A stretch of DNA of 64,000 nt, taken from the NCBI GenBank assembly GCA_902363515.1, contig CABJAN010000013.1, forward strand, positions 26,742-90,741, read 5' to 3'. A model generated the notes under the pieces. It made no database searches. It was not told where the DNA came from and worked only from the letters and a program-made list of their open reading frames with translations. This DNA is from Bacillota bacterium. GTDB lineage: Bacteria > Bacillota > Clostridia > Lachnospirales > Lachnospiraceae. The position numbers and the translations under genes are program-made. Below are positions 17,617-25,561 of the stretch, piece after piece. The first letter of the stretch is position 1. Every line of letters starts with the position of its first letter.

Positions 17617-18072
17617 TTAACCGACAGTCCCTAAATCGTTTCTTACCCCTTGTCTCTTCATTGCTTCCATTTTCATTCTATAAGCAAATGCTTTTTCACT
17701 CGGGAGTAACTCTTCGCGTTGGATATTGGCATCTACCATAGCAATGACCGTGTCATCATCGGATAATTCTCTCACAATTGCAGGAATTGTTTCCAAGCCA
17801 GCTATAACTGCCGCGTGCATTCTTCGATGACCTGAGATCATCTCATATCCATTTTCTCCATCAGACCGTAGCAAAACTGGTGTCAGTACCCCTTTTGCCT
17901 TTACACTCTCTACCAAGTCTGTCATCTTTTCGTCATCCAGTACCTTAAATGGATGATCCTTAAAAGCATGGATTTTACTGATATCAATCTCCATTGCCGA
18001 TTCTTCATTGACTACTCCTAACAATTCATCAATACTTGTCAATTTGATTTTTTCTCCACTTCTATTTTTCAT
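17617..18072 (-). pseudogene. parB: ParB-like partition protein truncated by the IS
   Basis: N-terminal part of a ParB/Spo0J-type protein, 151 codons. The ParB/Srx nuclease-like domain is present: HPFKVLDDEKMTDLVESVKAKGVLTPV, the CTP/DNA-handling box ISGHRRMHAA, and MVDANIQREELLPSEKAFAYRMK. At KRQGVRNDL the frame runs into the IS end and stops four codons later (GTVG). The HTH and dimerisation domains are lost, so partition function is presumably abolished. Its start overlaps the end of parA by 11 nt, a normal parAB operon arrangement. Confidence 0.85.
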
Positions 18073-18847
18073 TTTCCAATACCTCCCGCGTCAAGTTTTC
18101 ATATGCTGCAGATCCCTTTCCATTTGGACAATATTTATAAATGCTCTTTCCTTCTGCACTTGCTTCAGCTATCTTAACTGACAAGGGAATGATATTTTCA
18201 AAAATATCAATTTTAGAACCATAAGATTTTCTTACTCTTGATGCAATATCCTTTGCATAATTTGTTCGGAAATCTACCATTGTCAAAAGAATGCCCTGTA
18301 TCATCAATTTTCTATTTAATCTCTTCTTTACCATAGAAATAGTCCTAATGAGCTGTTGAAGTCCTTTAACTGACAAATATGCAGCTTGTACTGGTATCAG
18401 AACTGTATCAGAAGCAACCAATGCATTGATGGTCATCATTCCTAAACTTGACATACAATCAATTAATATGTAATCGTATCGTAATCGCATCATATCGATA
18501 TATTCCTTCATGATCAGTTTTCCCCTCGTTGCGTTACTCATCGTTATCTCCAAGCCAGATAATTCAATATTTGCTGGAAGAAGATCCACCTGTTCCTCAT
18601 GATGTAGGATTCCTTCCTGCTCATCAATTTCTTCATCATTGATTATATGCATCATGATAGTTGCAAGCGTCGTTTCAATAGCATCCGGTTCTACATATCC
18701 AAGACTAGCAGTTAAGTTTCCCTGTGGATCTCCATCGATCAATAATACTTTCTTTCCTTTTCTTGCTAATCCGGCTCCAAGATTTAATGTTGTAGTAGTT
18801 TTTGCAACTCCGCCTTTTTGATTTACTACTGAAATTACCTTTCCCAT
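18062..18847 (-). CDS. parA: ParA/Soj-type partition ATPase
   Basis: Deviant Walker A ATPase of 261 residues that would move the element with ParB. Motifs: NQKGGVAKTTTTLNLG (Walker A with the signature Lys), LLIDGDPQGNLT (Walker A'), and YILIDCMSSLGMMTINAL (Walker B). Length is typical for element-borne Soj proteins. It overlaps parB at its 3' end and the DUF6462 gene at its 5' end by 13 nt, so the four genes 17617-19352 form one operon. ParA with DUF6462 proteins is the usual end module of Tn1549-like conjugative elements of Clostridia. Confidence 0.92.
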   Translation of the reverse strand: MGKVISVVNQKGGVAKTTTTLNLGAGLARKGKKVLLIDGDPQGNLTASLGYVEPDAIETTLATIMMHIINDEEIDEQEGILHHEEQVDLLPANIELSGLEITMSNATRGKLIMKEYIDMMRLRYDYILIDCMSSLGMMTINALVASDTVLIPVQAAYLSVKGLQQLIRTISMVKKRLNRKLMIQGILLTMVDFRTNYAKDIASRVRKSYGSKIDIFENIIPLSVKIAEASAEGKSIYKYCPNGKGSAAYENLTREVLENEK

Positions 18848-19083
18848 TCTTCTTTCTCCCTTCTGATATTTTCTCGCAGATATTTTTCAAATGTACTTCG
18901 CTTAATTAGAACTTTTTTCCCAATCTTATAAACTGCTCCTGCCTTATGCGATAATCTTACGATTGGCTTATATCCAAGCTCGTAATAATCCATAGCTTGT
19001 TTATAACTTATAAATTCATGTTGCATAAATTCTATATCTTCATCATCAATAAGATTAGAAAACATCCATACCTTTCCATGCAT
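18835..19083 (-). CDS. DUF6462-type small HTH/excisionase-like protein
   Basis: An 82-residue protein with the pattern FISYKQAMDYYELGYKPIVRLSHKAGAVYKIGKKVLIKRSTFEKYL, the layout of a MerR/excisionase-like winged helix (helix-turn-helix followed by a beta hairpin with a Lys-rich turn). Similar proteins occur in conjugative elements of Lachnospiraceae next to parA. Start at the ATG at 19083 with AAAGGA about 11 nt upstream. Probable DNA-binding accessory or regulatory protein; the exact role is unknown. Confidence 0.7.
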   Translation of the reverse strand: MHGKVWMFSNLIDDEDIEFMQHEFISYKQAMDYYELGYKPIVRLSHKAGAVYKIGKKVLIKRSTFEKYLRENIRREKEEWER

Positions 19084-19115
19084 CTCAACTAAATTCCTTT
19101 CTCCGATTTGTCATC

Positions 19116-19352
19116 TTATTTTTCATGAAATTGTTCAAGATATTCATCAAAGATTTCTCTGTTTATCAAAACAATTCCATCCATTCTGTAAATCGCACCC
19201 GCATCATTTGCAAGTTCCATCAACTTTTTATGTGACAGGCTATATACGATTTCTGCTTGTTGATAACGAAGAAATTTTCTTCTAAGTCTGCGTGCTTCTT
19301 CTTTTACCTCTGAACGCTTCTGCTGGTTATAATACATATTTTCTGTTTTCAA
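19116..19352 (-). CDS. DUF6462-type small DNA-binding protein, second copy
   Basis: A paralogue of the downstream gene: RYQQAEIVYSLSHKKLMELANDAGAIYRMDGIVLINREIFDEYLEQF has the same helix-turn-helix/beta-hairpin arrangement, preceded by a basic N-terminus. Start choice: TTG at 19352, 7 nt after AGGGG. A GTG at 19370 overlaps the ribosome binding site, and an ATG at 19319 would shorten the protein to about 67 residues. First gene of the parAB operon remnant. Confidence 0.65.
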   Translation of the reverse strand: MKTENMYYNQQKRSEVKEEARRLRRKFLRYQQAEIVYSLSHKKLMELANDAGAIYRMDGIVLINREIFDEYLEQFHEK

Positions 19353-19411
19353 ATCTGTTTCCCCTTTCACCTTTTATTCGACCACAACGAACATTGTTAA
19401 TGAATTAAAAA

Positions 19412-19451
19412 AGGGCACTCTCTGAAAGATTTTTCTTTCAAAAAGTGCCCT
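19412..19451. terminator. Hairpin after the displaced lysS 3' end
   Basis: AGGGCACT (19412-19419) pairs with AGTGCCCT (19444-19451), with an inner GAAAG/CTTTC stem. A/T-rich flanks make it terminator-like for either strand. It occupies the same position relative to the displaced lysS end as the terminator at 27387-27425 does to the present one. A further CAACAAT/ATTGTTG repeat follows at 19452-19469. Confidence 0.65.
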
Positions 19452-19529
19452 CAACAATTCATATTGTTGGAGTAGTATTACTGACAACTAATCACCATTC
19501 TTCATGATGCTTCATGTTTGAATACAAAT

Positions 19530-19570
19530 TTGTTGTCAAATTGTTGTCAAAAAGAATTTTTGTTGTCAAA
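19530..19570. repeat. Three direct copies of TTGTTGTCAAA
   Basis: Identical 11-mers at 19530-19540, 19541-19551 and 19560-19570, immediately beyond the stop codon of the displaced lysS fragment. Short spaced direct repeats close to an attachment site are typical arm-type binding sites of tyrosine recombinases. They differ from the GGTGTAAA-type repeats of the neighbouring element, implying a different integrase. Confidence 0.6.
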
Positions 19571-19591
19571 TTGTGAAGATTTCTTACTTTC

Positions 19592-20091
19592 TTAATACAA
19601 CTTCGCCCCTGCCGGAATCTTATCATCCAGAATCAGAACATTCAGTCCTTCTCTTCCTTCTACAAGATGTGTAGCGGAGATAATCATACCACAGGAATCA
19701 ATTCCCATCATCTTACGTGGCGGAAGGTTTGTGATTGCAAGCAATGTCTTTCCAACCAGTTCTTCCGGTTCATAATAATCGTGAATTCCACTTAAAATCA
19801 CACGATCTTCGCCTGAACCATCATCCAGAACGAACTTCAGAAGCTTCTTAGATTTTGGAACCGCTTCACATTCTTTAACCTTTACAGCTCTAAAATCAGA
19901 CTTGCTGAATGTATCAAAATCAACCATATCTTCGAATAATGGCTCTACTTCCACGTTGGAGAAGTCGATCTCAACCTTCGCTGGTGCAGTTGTTTCTTCT
20001 GCCGGAACAACTACCTTTGCAGCTACCGGAGCAGACTGTGCAGCGTTGTTTGCTTCGTTCTTAGCAGCGCCCTGTGACTTCATTGTCGGGA
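19592..20091 (-). pseudogene. Displaced 3' end of lysS (tRNA-binding domain copy)
   Basis: Encodes 163 codons almost identical to the last 163 of lysS at 27558-29519 (about ten substitutions, for example SAPVAAK versus STPVVAK and [11 protein letters not shown] versus [11 protein letters not shown]). It comprises a linker rich in Ala, Val and Pro and the EMAPII/Trbp111-like tRNA-binding domain ([40 protein letters not shown]). The internal ATG at 20083 (the Met of PTMKSQG) has no ribosome binding site or promoter, so it is probably silent. It was cut off from the synthetase by insertion of the element at 20092-28057. Confidence 0.88.
20034..20091. repeat. attR: 58-bp direct repeat, right-hand copy
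   Basis: Identical over 58 nt to 28000-28057 and in the same orientation. It covers lysS codons around [18 protein letters not shown]. Identity stops exactly at 20091, where lysS sequence gives way to element sequence on this side. Strand exchange by the integrase must have occurred within this block. Confidence 0.85.
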
Positions 20092-20205
20092 GCTTGCAGC
20101 GAGATTTTATATATATCTATTTGCCTCTACGCTTCTCTATTCTTCAAGCTTCTAACAATCTACATTTTTATATAACTCTACAACTTTTATTACAAGTTAC
20201 CACCA

Positions 20206-20227
20206 ATTTGGTGTAAAAGTGGTGCAG
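20206..20227. repeat. Integrase arm-type site candidate, attR side
   Basis: A 22-nt block containing GGTGTAAAAGTGGTG, matching 20 of 22 positions at 27492-27513 in the same orientation. It overlaps the small palindrome CACCAATTTGGTG (20201-20213). A reverse copy of the core GGTGTAAA lies at 21567-21577. Confidence 0.55.
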
Positions 20228-20247
20228 TTGTTGGTGTGCGTCCCTTA

Positions 20248-21477
20248 TTATGAAATTTTAATCTTACCGCATAAATCTTCAAATGATTTAACTTTCGCCT
20301 CTTTTGTTGCTTCCGCATAAATTTCCATCGTTGTTGCGATATCTTTATGTCCCATAATTTCCTGAATTACTTTAAGATTTGTTTCATTCTCACAATACCT
20401 TGTAGCAAATGTATGTCGCAAATTATGGCAAGAAAAGTTAGGCAGTAAAACTGGTGCTCTACGTTCTCTTTCTGCTCTTTCTATTTCTTCTTCATTATAT
20501 GCCAAAGTTATACGTTTGATTGTTCTATTGATTGTCTGAGGATTATGTGCAAAACCATTTCTGTTCAAGAAAATAAAATCTGTATATCCATCAATTGATG
20601 CCTGACAAGTTAATCCTACTTCCTCTTGATACTTTTTCTCATTCAAAATTGCCTGTTTTACTTCTGGCAACATTGGAATAATTCGGTATCCTGCAGTAGT
20701 TTTTGGTGATGTTACTGAAAAATAGCACTTGCCTTTATCTCTCTGGTAGTACACCATATTGTGATTAATTTCAATATAATTCTCATCCATATGAACATCT
20801 TCCCAACGTAACCCAACCACCTCTGATACACGGCATCCTGTTCCCAAGAAGAATGTAAACAATGGAAGCCAATGTTTATATTTTTCGCTTTTATTTATAT
20901 AGGAAACAAAAGCTTCTTGCTGCGGAATTGTAAGAGCATGACGTTTAGGTGTTTCAAAGTTATGTGATCGTTTCACATCTCCTAAAACTAAGTCGCTAGG
21001 ATTTATTCTAATATAACCATCCTCAACCGCTAATATAAATACTTGATGAAGCACCGTATGAATACTCTCCAATGTTGCAACTGACATTTTCTTAGAATCC
21101 ACAATACCATTATAGTATCTTCTCACATCTGATTTTCGGATTTCCTTTATCTTTCTGTTTCCAAAATCATTCATAACAAAATGCTCATACATATAAATAT
21201 AATTATTGCGAGTAGTTTGCTTTAATCCCACTTTATCATTTTTCCACATTTTATAGACATCATTTAATGTAATGTTCGAACTTCCTTGTTGAATCCCATC
21301 CCGCAGATCATTCTGAATTTCTTTTTCTTTTTCACGCAAGCCTTCTAATGTAGAACAATATACCGCATGTCTTTTTTTATCTCCACCAATCCAACGATAC
21401 ATATAAAGTCCATCATTTTTTCGATAGGTTTCTCCGTCTTTCAACACTCTCCCTTTATGATCTTTTCTTTTTTGCAT
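20248..21477 (-). CDS. int: Tyrosine integrase (Tn916 Int-like)
   Basis: Site-specific recombinase of 409 residues that inserts and excises the element. Start is the ATG at 21477 with AAAGGAG 7 nt upstream; the longer frame to 21516 has no better site. N-terminal arm-binding domain (DGLYMYRWIGGDKKRHAVY), SAM-like core-binding domain (about 70-165), then the catalytic domain with GTGCRVSEVVGLRW (Arg I), HNLRHTFATRY (His-x-x-Arg) and GHKDIATTMEIYAE (nucleophile Tyr). The gene ends 157 nt from attR, the usual position. The target appears to be the lysS linker codons. Confidence 0.93.
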   Translation of the reverse strand: MQKRKDHKGRVLKDGETYRKNDGLYMYRWIGGDKKRHAVYCSTLEGLREKEKEIQNDLRDGIQQGSSNITLNDVYKMWKNDKVGLKQTTRNNYIYMYEHFVMNDFGNRKIKEIRKSDVRRYYNGIVDSKKMSVATLESIHTVLHQVFILAVEDGYIRINPSDLVLGDVKRSHNFETPKRHALTIPQQEAFVSYINKSEKYKHWLPLFTFFLGTGCRVSEVVGLRWEDVHMDENYIEINHNMVYYQRDKGKCYFSVTSPKTTAGYRIIPMLPEVKQAILNEKKYQEEVGLTCQASIDGYTDFIFLNRNGFAHNPQTINRTIKRITLAYNEEEIERAERERRAPVLLPNFSCHNLRHTFATRYCENETNLKVIQEIMGHKDIATTMEIYAEATKEAKVKSFEDLCGKIKIS

Positions 21478-21500
21478 TCTTTTCTCCTTTTCTATACAAA

Positions 21501-21547
21501 GAAAAGGACTCTGCAAACTTATTATAACGCTTGCAAAGTCCCTTTTC
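21501..21547. terminator. Hairpin between xis and int
   Basis: GAAAAGGACTCTGCAA pairs with TTGCAAAGTCCCTTTTC across a 12-nt A/T loop, with one or two mismatches. It lies just upstream of the integrase RBS, so it could attenuate read-through from xis into int. A 14-nt match to its left arm occurs inverted at 27460-27473, near the other element end. Confidence 0.55.
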
Positions 21548-21581
21548 TACGCCTAATCATTCATTTTTTTACACCAATAAT

Positions 21582-21785
21582 TTATATAGAATATGCTGTT
21601 TCCGTATATTCATCTAATTTTTTACGTTTAATCAATCGCTTTGTTCCATTCCATAAAACAAACTGGCAATTCTGCTCATCCGTCATTTTGCGGAGCTTGT
21701 TAATTCCGATACCAGAATATGCAGCTGCTTCCTCAAGAGTTAAATTACTCTTTTCCCAAATAGGAACTTCTTTTACCATAGGCAT
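21582..21785 (-). CDS. xis: Excisionase (Xis-like)
   Basis: A 67-residue basic protein, MerR/excisionase-type winged helix: LTLEEAAAYSGIGINKLRKMT is the helix-turn-helix and FVLWNGTKRLIKRKKLDEYT the beta hairpin and wing, as in Tn916 Xis. It lies 105 nt upstream of int on the same strand, the standard xis-int order. It should bias the integrase towards excision. Confidence 0.85.
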   Translation of the reverse strand: MPMVKEVPIWEKSNLTLEEAAAYSGIGINKLRKMTDEQNCQFVLWNGTKRLIKRKKLDEYTETAYSI

Positions 21786-22100
21786 CTTCCTCCTTCCTTT
21801 TTTATAGACTTATTTTTCCTAATTCCCCCGACAGAGAGAGGAACTTGTTTTTCAGGTGCTTTTATCTCATCAAGCTCCTGGCAACAAACTATTTCAAAAC
21901 TTTTTATTTCTTTCATACCGAAAATCAATACATTATCTTCTTTCTTATTTTATTTTTTAATGTTCTTTGTTGCCATCTTAAAAAACAGTATAAATGACCA
22001 GTAAAATCAACATTTTCATATGTCATCAAAACTGGCAACAAAGTTCGTTTTTTGAATAAAACAGCTGTATTATCAGGAAGATTTCCTCTCTCTTGTCGGG
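21786..22100. other. Non-coding region with TGGCAACAAA repeats
   Basis: A 315-nt gene-free stretch between the VirE-type gene and xis. It holds an 11-bp inverted repeat CTTTGTTGCCA (21965-21975) / TGGCAACAAAG (22033-22043) and a third copy TGGCAACAAA at 21879-21888. These may be control sites for xis/int or replication iterons of the adjacent helicase-primase unit; nothing else was recognised. Confidence 0.45.
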
Positions 22101-23510
22101 CTAATGGAACGGAAGTTCCATTTGTTCTGTTGCCGAAAGTTCTCTAAATCCATCTCCGCCAATTTCGTTGCCGCCCTCTATCTCTTCACTTTTTCGAGTC
22201 CAACAGCGTTGTCTTCCATACCCTTCTGAGGTAAATCTATGATAACCACCTCGCTTCCATCCAATAATCTGAGTATCCATGATTTGACAAATTTCATTTG
22301 TCTCATACTTCTTAGGCTCACGATCCCCGTGATTAAAAGCCTCACTCCAAACCTGAATAGAACATACATAATTTCCTTTATAATTATCAAGCCACCCCTG
22401 GATTGTTCCTGCCAACGTATCCTCTTGCATAAACTGTTTCCGGTACTCATCAATTTCTTTTTGCATTTCTTTTGTGAATTTCAGAAGATTACCTTTGTTT
22501 TCTTCACTGTGATAAATAATCATTGCTTCTGCCCACAATTGATTAAAATATGCTCTGGCTTCCTCTTCATCATCTAAAATATGTTTCTCTGCTTTTGAAG
22601 CATCAATCATGATTGGAAGAAACCTTCTTGCACCAGTTCTATCAAACGGAATAAACTGATAGGTATTCGTAGAACCAGCGAATACGCATTGCCTTTTTCG
22701 ATCTTTTTCAAAACGTGCATAGGCCGTTCTATATGTATCCTTTTGTCGGCTCAAAAATGATTTTATTTCTTCGTTACTTTTTGCACTGATAGCAGCAATC
22801 ATTTCAGACATTTCTATGATCCAATGTCCTCTAATCGATTCAAATACCTTCTTATCACCCAAATCTCTTAAATCATCCGAAAACCAATTATCTTTCAAGG
22901 ATAAAAAACGAAAGAATGTGGACTTTCCTGCGCCTTGTTGTCCCACAAGACAAAGCATTTCATCCGCTTTTATTCCCGGATAAAACACTCGCAATAAAGC
23001 CTCCATCATAAAGTGTTTTAATACTTCATATACATAGTCTGAATCATCTGCCCCCATATATTTTTTCAGCACATATCGTATTCGTTCTTCTCCATCCCAT
23101 TTTAATGTTTCTAGGTATTCGCAAATCGGGTGATACGCTCTGTTTGCAGCTTCAATTTGCAATGCCTTATACAAATTTTTTTCATTTCCTAATCCATAGT
23201 ACACTTCAAAATATAGATAAAACTGATCAATCGCATTGTCGGTCAGAATCTCCCAATCTTCATCCCACCAAAGTTTCCTCGATATATCGACTCTTTCAGA
23301 CAACCGATTATATCGAAGACAACCTTGAATCAATGGATCATCTCGAAAAATCATCATATAATTTTGAACCGTTCCTTTGATATCTCCCTTTTCATTTTTC
23401 AGTAAACATTCCTTAATTTGTCTGATTGCATTTAGATCTGCCATCTCACCCATCCGTTTCAAAGTATCCTTCTTTTTATTTTCATCCATTTTTTCTGCAT
23501 CTTCTATCAA
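22101..23510 (-). CDS. VirE-family ATPase (replication helicase-like)
   Basis: A 469-residue protein with a Virulence-associated E domain, the superfamily-3-like ATPase found in phage-plasmid and integrative elements. Walker A is VGQQGAGKSTFFRFL, Walker B-like HWIIEMSEMIA, and an Arg-finger region FDRTGARRFLPI follows SxNxxxF-like FAGSTNTYQFIPFD. Start chosen as TTG at 23510, 9 nt after AAGGAGG; a TTG at 23519 abuts the RBS. It overlaps the 3' end of the CHC2 gene. With that zinc-finger protein it probably forms the element's replication initiation module, used after transfer or excision. Confidence 0.85.
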   Translation of the reverse strand: MIEDAEKMDENKKKDTLKRMGEMADLNAIRQIKECLLKNEKGDIKGTVQNYMMIFRDDPLIQGCLRYNRLSERVDISRKLWWDEDWEILTDNAIDQFYLYFEVYYGLGNEKNLYKALQIEAANRAYHPICEYLETLKWDGEERIRYVLKKYMGADDSDYVYEVLKHFMMEALLRVFYPGIKADEMLCLVGQQGAGKSTFFRFLSLKDNWFSDDLRDLGDKKVFESIRGHWIIEMSEMIAAISAKSNEEIKSFLSRQKDTYRTAYARFEKDRKRQCVFAGSTNTYQFIPFDRTGARRFLPIMIDASKAEKHILDDEEEARAYFNQLWAEAMIIYHSEENKGNLLKFTKEMQKEIDEYRKQFMQEDTLAGTIQGWLDNYKGNYVCSIQVWSEAFNHGDREPKKYETNEICQIMDTQIIGWKRGGYHRFTSEGYGRQRCWTRKSEEIEGGNEIGGDGFRELSATEQMELPFH

Positions 23511-24078
23511 TCTTTTCAACCTCCTTCTTAATCATTTCAACAACTTGCTCTTTTTCTTCCTCTTCTCCGAATAATAAAAGATCTAAGTAATATTCAACAA
23601 TGGACAGATATTTCAACGCCTCTACAAATTTTTCATCCCACTCTTCTTCCGGCGATTTAGGTGCAAATTCTTTTTTCCATTTTTGCAACAATATACGGTA
23701 ATCCAACATCGCACGAACACATTCTATATACTCTTGTTCTTCTGATTTCACTAAATTTTTTTCTGGTTTGCTCTTCAAAATCTTCCTTGATTTTTTTATT
23801 TTTCTTCTGTCTACTCTAGATATTTGAATTCCAAAATCATCTGCTAATTTTAATGCAGCCTCTTTTAAGGAAAGTCCAAAAAGCTGTGCTGTGAAATCTA
23901 TCACATCACCAGTCACTCCACAACCAAAACAATAATATCTTCTATCTGCTTTCATGCTTGGTGTTTTGTCATTATGAAAAATGCAACTGATCAGCCCTGA
24001 TTTTGTTATCTTAAATCCATAAAATTCAGCCGCCTGCCGAACTGTCACATTTTCTTTCACTTCATCAAATAATCCCAT
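23482..24078 (-). CDS. CHC2 zinc-finger (DnaG-like primase N-terminal) protein
   Basis: A 198-residue protein whose first 90 residues are the CHC2 zinc-binding domain of DNA primase: VRQAAEFYGFKI, CIFHNDKTPSM and YYCFGCGVTGDVIDF (Cys-His-Cys-Cys ligands). The TOPRIM catalytic domain is absent; the remainder is a charged helical region (about 100-198). So it is a stand-alone template-binding primase part, common in mobilizable elements beside VirE-type ATPases. Start is the ATG at 24078, after GGAGGG; the upstream 23 codons of open frame lack an RBS. Confidence 0.8.
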   Translation of the reverse strand: MGLFDEVKENVTVRQAAEFYGFKITKSGLISCIFHNDKTPSMKADRRYYCFGCGVTGDVIDFTAQLFGLSLKEAALKLADDFGIQISRVDRRKIKKSRKILKSKPEKNLVKSEEQEYIECVRAMLDYRILLQKWKKEFAPKSPEEEWDEKFVEALKYLSIVEYYLDLLLFGEEEEKEQVVEMIKKEVEKIDRRCRKNG

Positions 24079-24136
24079 AATCCCTCCAATCAAAAAAGAG
24101 CACTCTGTTTCTCCCAACGGAAATCCCAAAATGCTC

Positions 24137-25534
24137 TTATCGCTCATTATCTAATGAGGATTCTTTATTCAATTTTCCAGTTTCTCCATTTCTTGTTATA
24201 CTTGCTTTCTTCTCAGATATTTTTTTTAATATAGATGGTTTTACTTCTTTTTTTATTTCTTGAACCATGATATTTTTGTTTTCCGGTTTCAATAATTTGT
24301 TTTTCATTTTCGAAATCGTCTTCGTAATTGCATATTCAATCTTTTTAATTACTCCATCTAACCGATCAAGAGCATACTGTTTTTCCCTTTTAGATGCCTT
24401 TCTCTCTGGGCTTAAAACCCATTTCTTACTATCCTCCACCAATTTAATATCCTCTTTCCTAGTAGCAATCTCAATTTCATCTGCAATTCTTTCCACCGCT
24501 TTTTCATAAACCTCATCCGTAACATCATCTATCAGTTTTTCTACATCTTCAATTTTAAATTCAAGCTGTTTCAGTGTTTCGTCTTGCTGAAGAATTCGCT
24601 CCGCATTATCAAAAAATTCTACTGACTGTGCTTTAAGCTTTTTCTCTTGATCAATAATCTTTATGCTGTTTTCTTTGTACTGAACCTCTTGTTCAAAGAT
24701 CTCATATTTTTTCTGATTAACCACTTCTATCTGACTCTGAATTGATTCTTCCAAAGATGCAATATCCTTTTTCTGCTTCATTCGAATATAATCTTGCTTT
24801 TCAAGATATTCCCTTCCACCATAACTTGGTTCTTCTTCTAACTCTAATCCGTGCTTTTTACAAATATCAAAAAGGAGTATTCTGCAAGTAGCATCAAAAA
24901 CCATTTTCCTATTGTTAAATCTACCAGCCTTCTTTTCCGGATTTGGCAAGTCAAAACCTAATGTTTCAAGTGCTTTTTCCTGTTGGGGAAATATTTCTCC
25001 ATAAGCATTCTTACAATCAAAAACATGGCGTTCATGAATGTGTGGAGTGGACTCATCCAAATGCAAGGACCAGTTCAATAAATGAAAATGTTCTCCAAAA
25101 CGATCACTAAGTTCTGTAATAAATTCTGTTACGATAGTCAACAACACATCCGGATCAACATAATCATCTTTTGTTCCAATCTGATAAATGGTTTCTTCCG
25201 GACACGTTTTCTTATGAGTCCTAATATCATCTGTTGTTCTATTTCTTTCAGGATGATGATTTTTTAAATTTCTTGCATTCTGTCCTTCCACATAGTCTTG
25301 ATAATGAATCTTATAAAAAAGTTGTTCCACTTCTTCAAAGGAATCGACAATCTCATCATCTTTTCCTGTTACTGAAGCAGATCTGAGACCATTGTAACAA
25401 TCCCAATAAACATTTCTTTTAGCTCCTTCCAGATCAATATGATCACTATTATCAATATCGAACTGTCGATCATTGTGCTTGGGATTATAAACACCATTCT
25501 TTCCAGTTCTTCCATTATGTCTAGTTAGTTTCAT
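24137..25534 (-). CDS. mobV: MobV-family relaxase (Pre/Mob-type)
   Basis: Nicks oriT and pilots the element strand during mobilisation. 465 residues from the ATG at 25534 (AAGGAG 9 nt upstream). The MOBV metal-binding motif is LHLDESTPHIHERH; motif I is around NGRTGKNGVYNPKHNDR. The C-terminal half (about 245-465) is a long charged coiled coil (SLEESIQSQIEVVNQKK through KKLKAQSVEF) and a basic tail, as is usual. It overlaps no neighbour; the 400 nt upstream are likely to contain oriT. Self-transfer genes are missing from the element. Confidence 0.88.
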   Translation of the reverse strand: MKLTRHNGRTGKNGVYNPKHNDRQFDIDNSDHIDLEGAKRNVYWDCYNGLRSASVTGKDDEIVDSFEEVEQLFYKIHYQDYVEGQNARNLKNHHPERNRTTDDIRTHKKTCPEETIYQIGTKDDYVDPDVLLTIVTEFITELSDRFGEHFHLLNWSLHLDESTPHIHERHVFDCKNAYGEIFPQQEKALETLGFDLPNPEKKAGRFNNRKMVFDATCRILLFDICKKHGLELEEEPSYGGREYLEKQDYIRMKQKKDIASLEESIQSQIEVVNQKKYEIFEQEVQYKENSIKIIDQEKKLKAQSVEFFDNAERILQQDETLKQLEFKIEDVEKLIDDVTDEVYEKAVERIADEIEIATRKEDIKLVEDSKKWVLSPERKASKREKQYALDRLDGVIKKIEYAITKTISKMKNKLLKPENKNIMVQEIKKEVKPSILKKISEKKASITRNGETGKLNKESSLDNER

Positions 25535-25561
25535 CTTGTCGTCTCCTTCCTGTTCTCGCAA

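Larger units (their letters stand above)
16775..17631 (+). mobile_element. Right part of an IS1182-type insertion sequence
   Basis: Starts abruptly at the group II intron junction and ends with GGGACTGTCGGTT read inward from 17631, a plausible terminal inverted repeat for this family. The left half of the element and its left end are missing. The right end is fused to parB, so this copy inserted into parB and later lost its left side. Confidence 0.7.
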
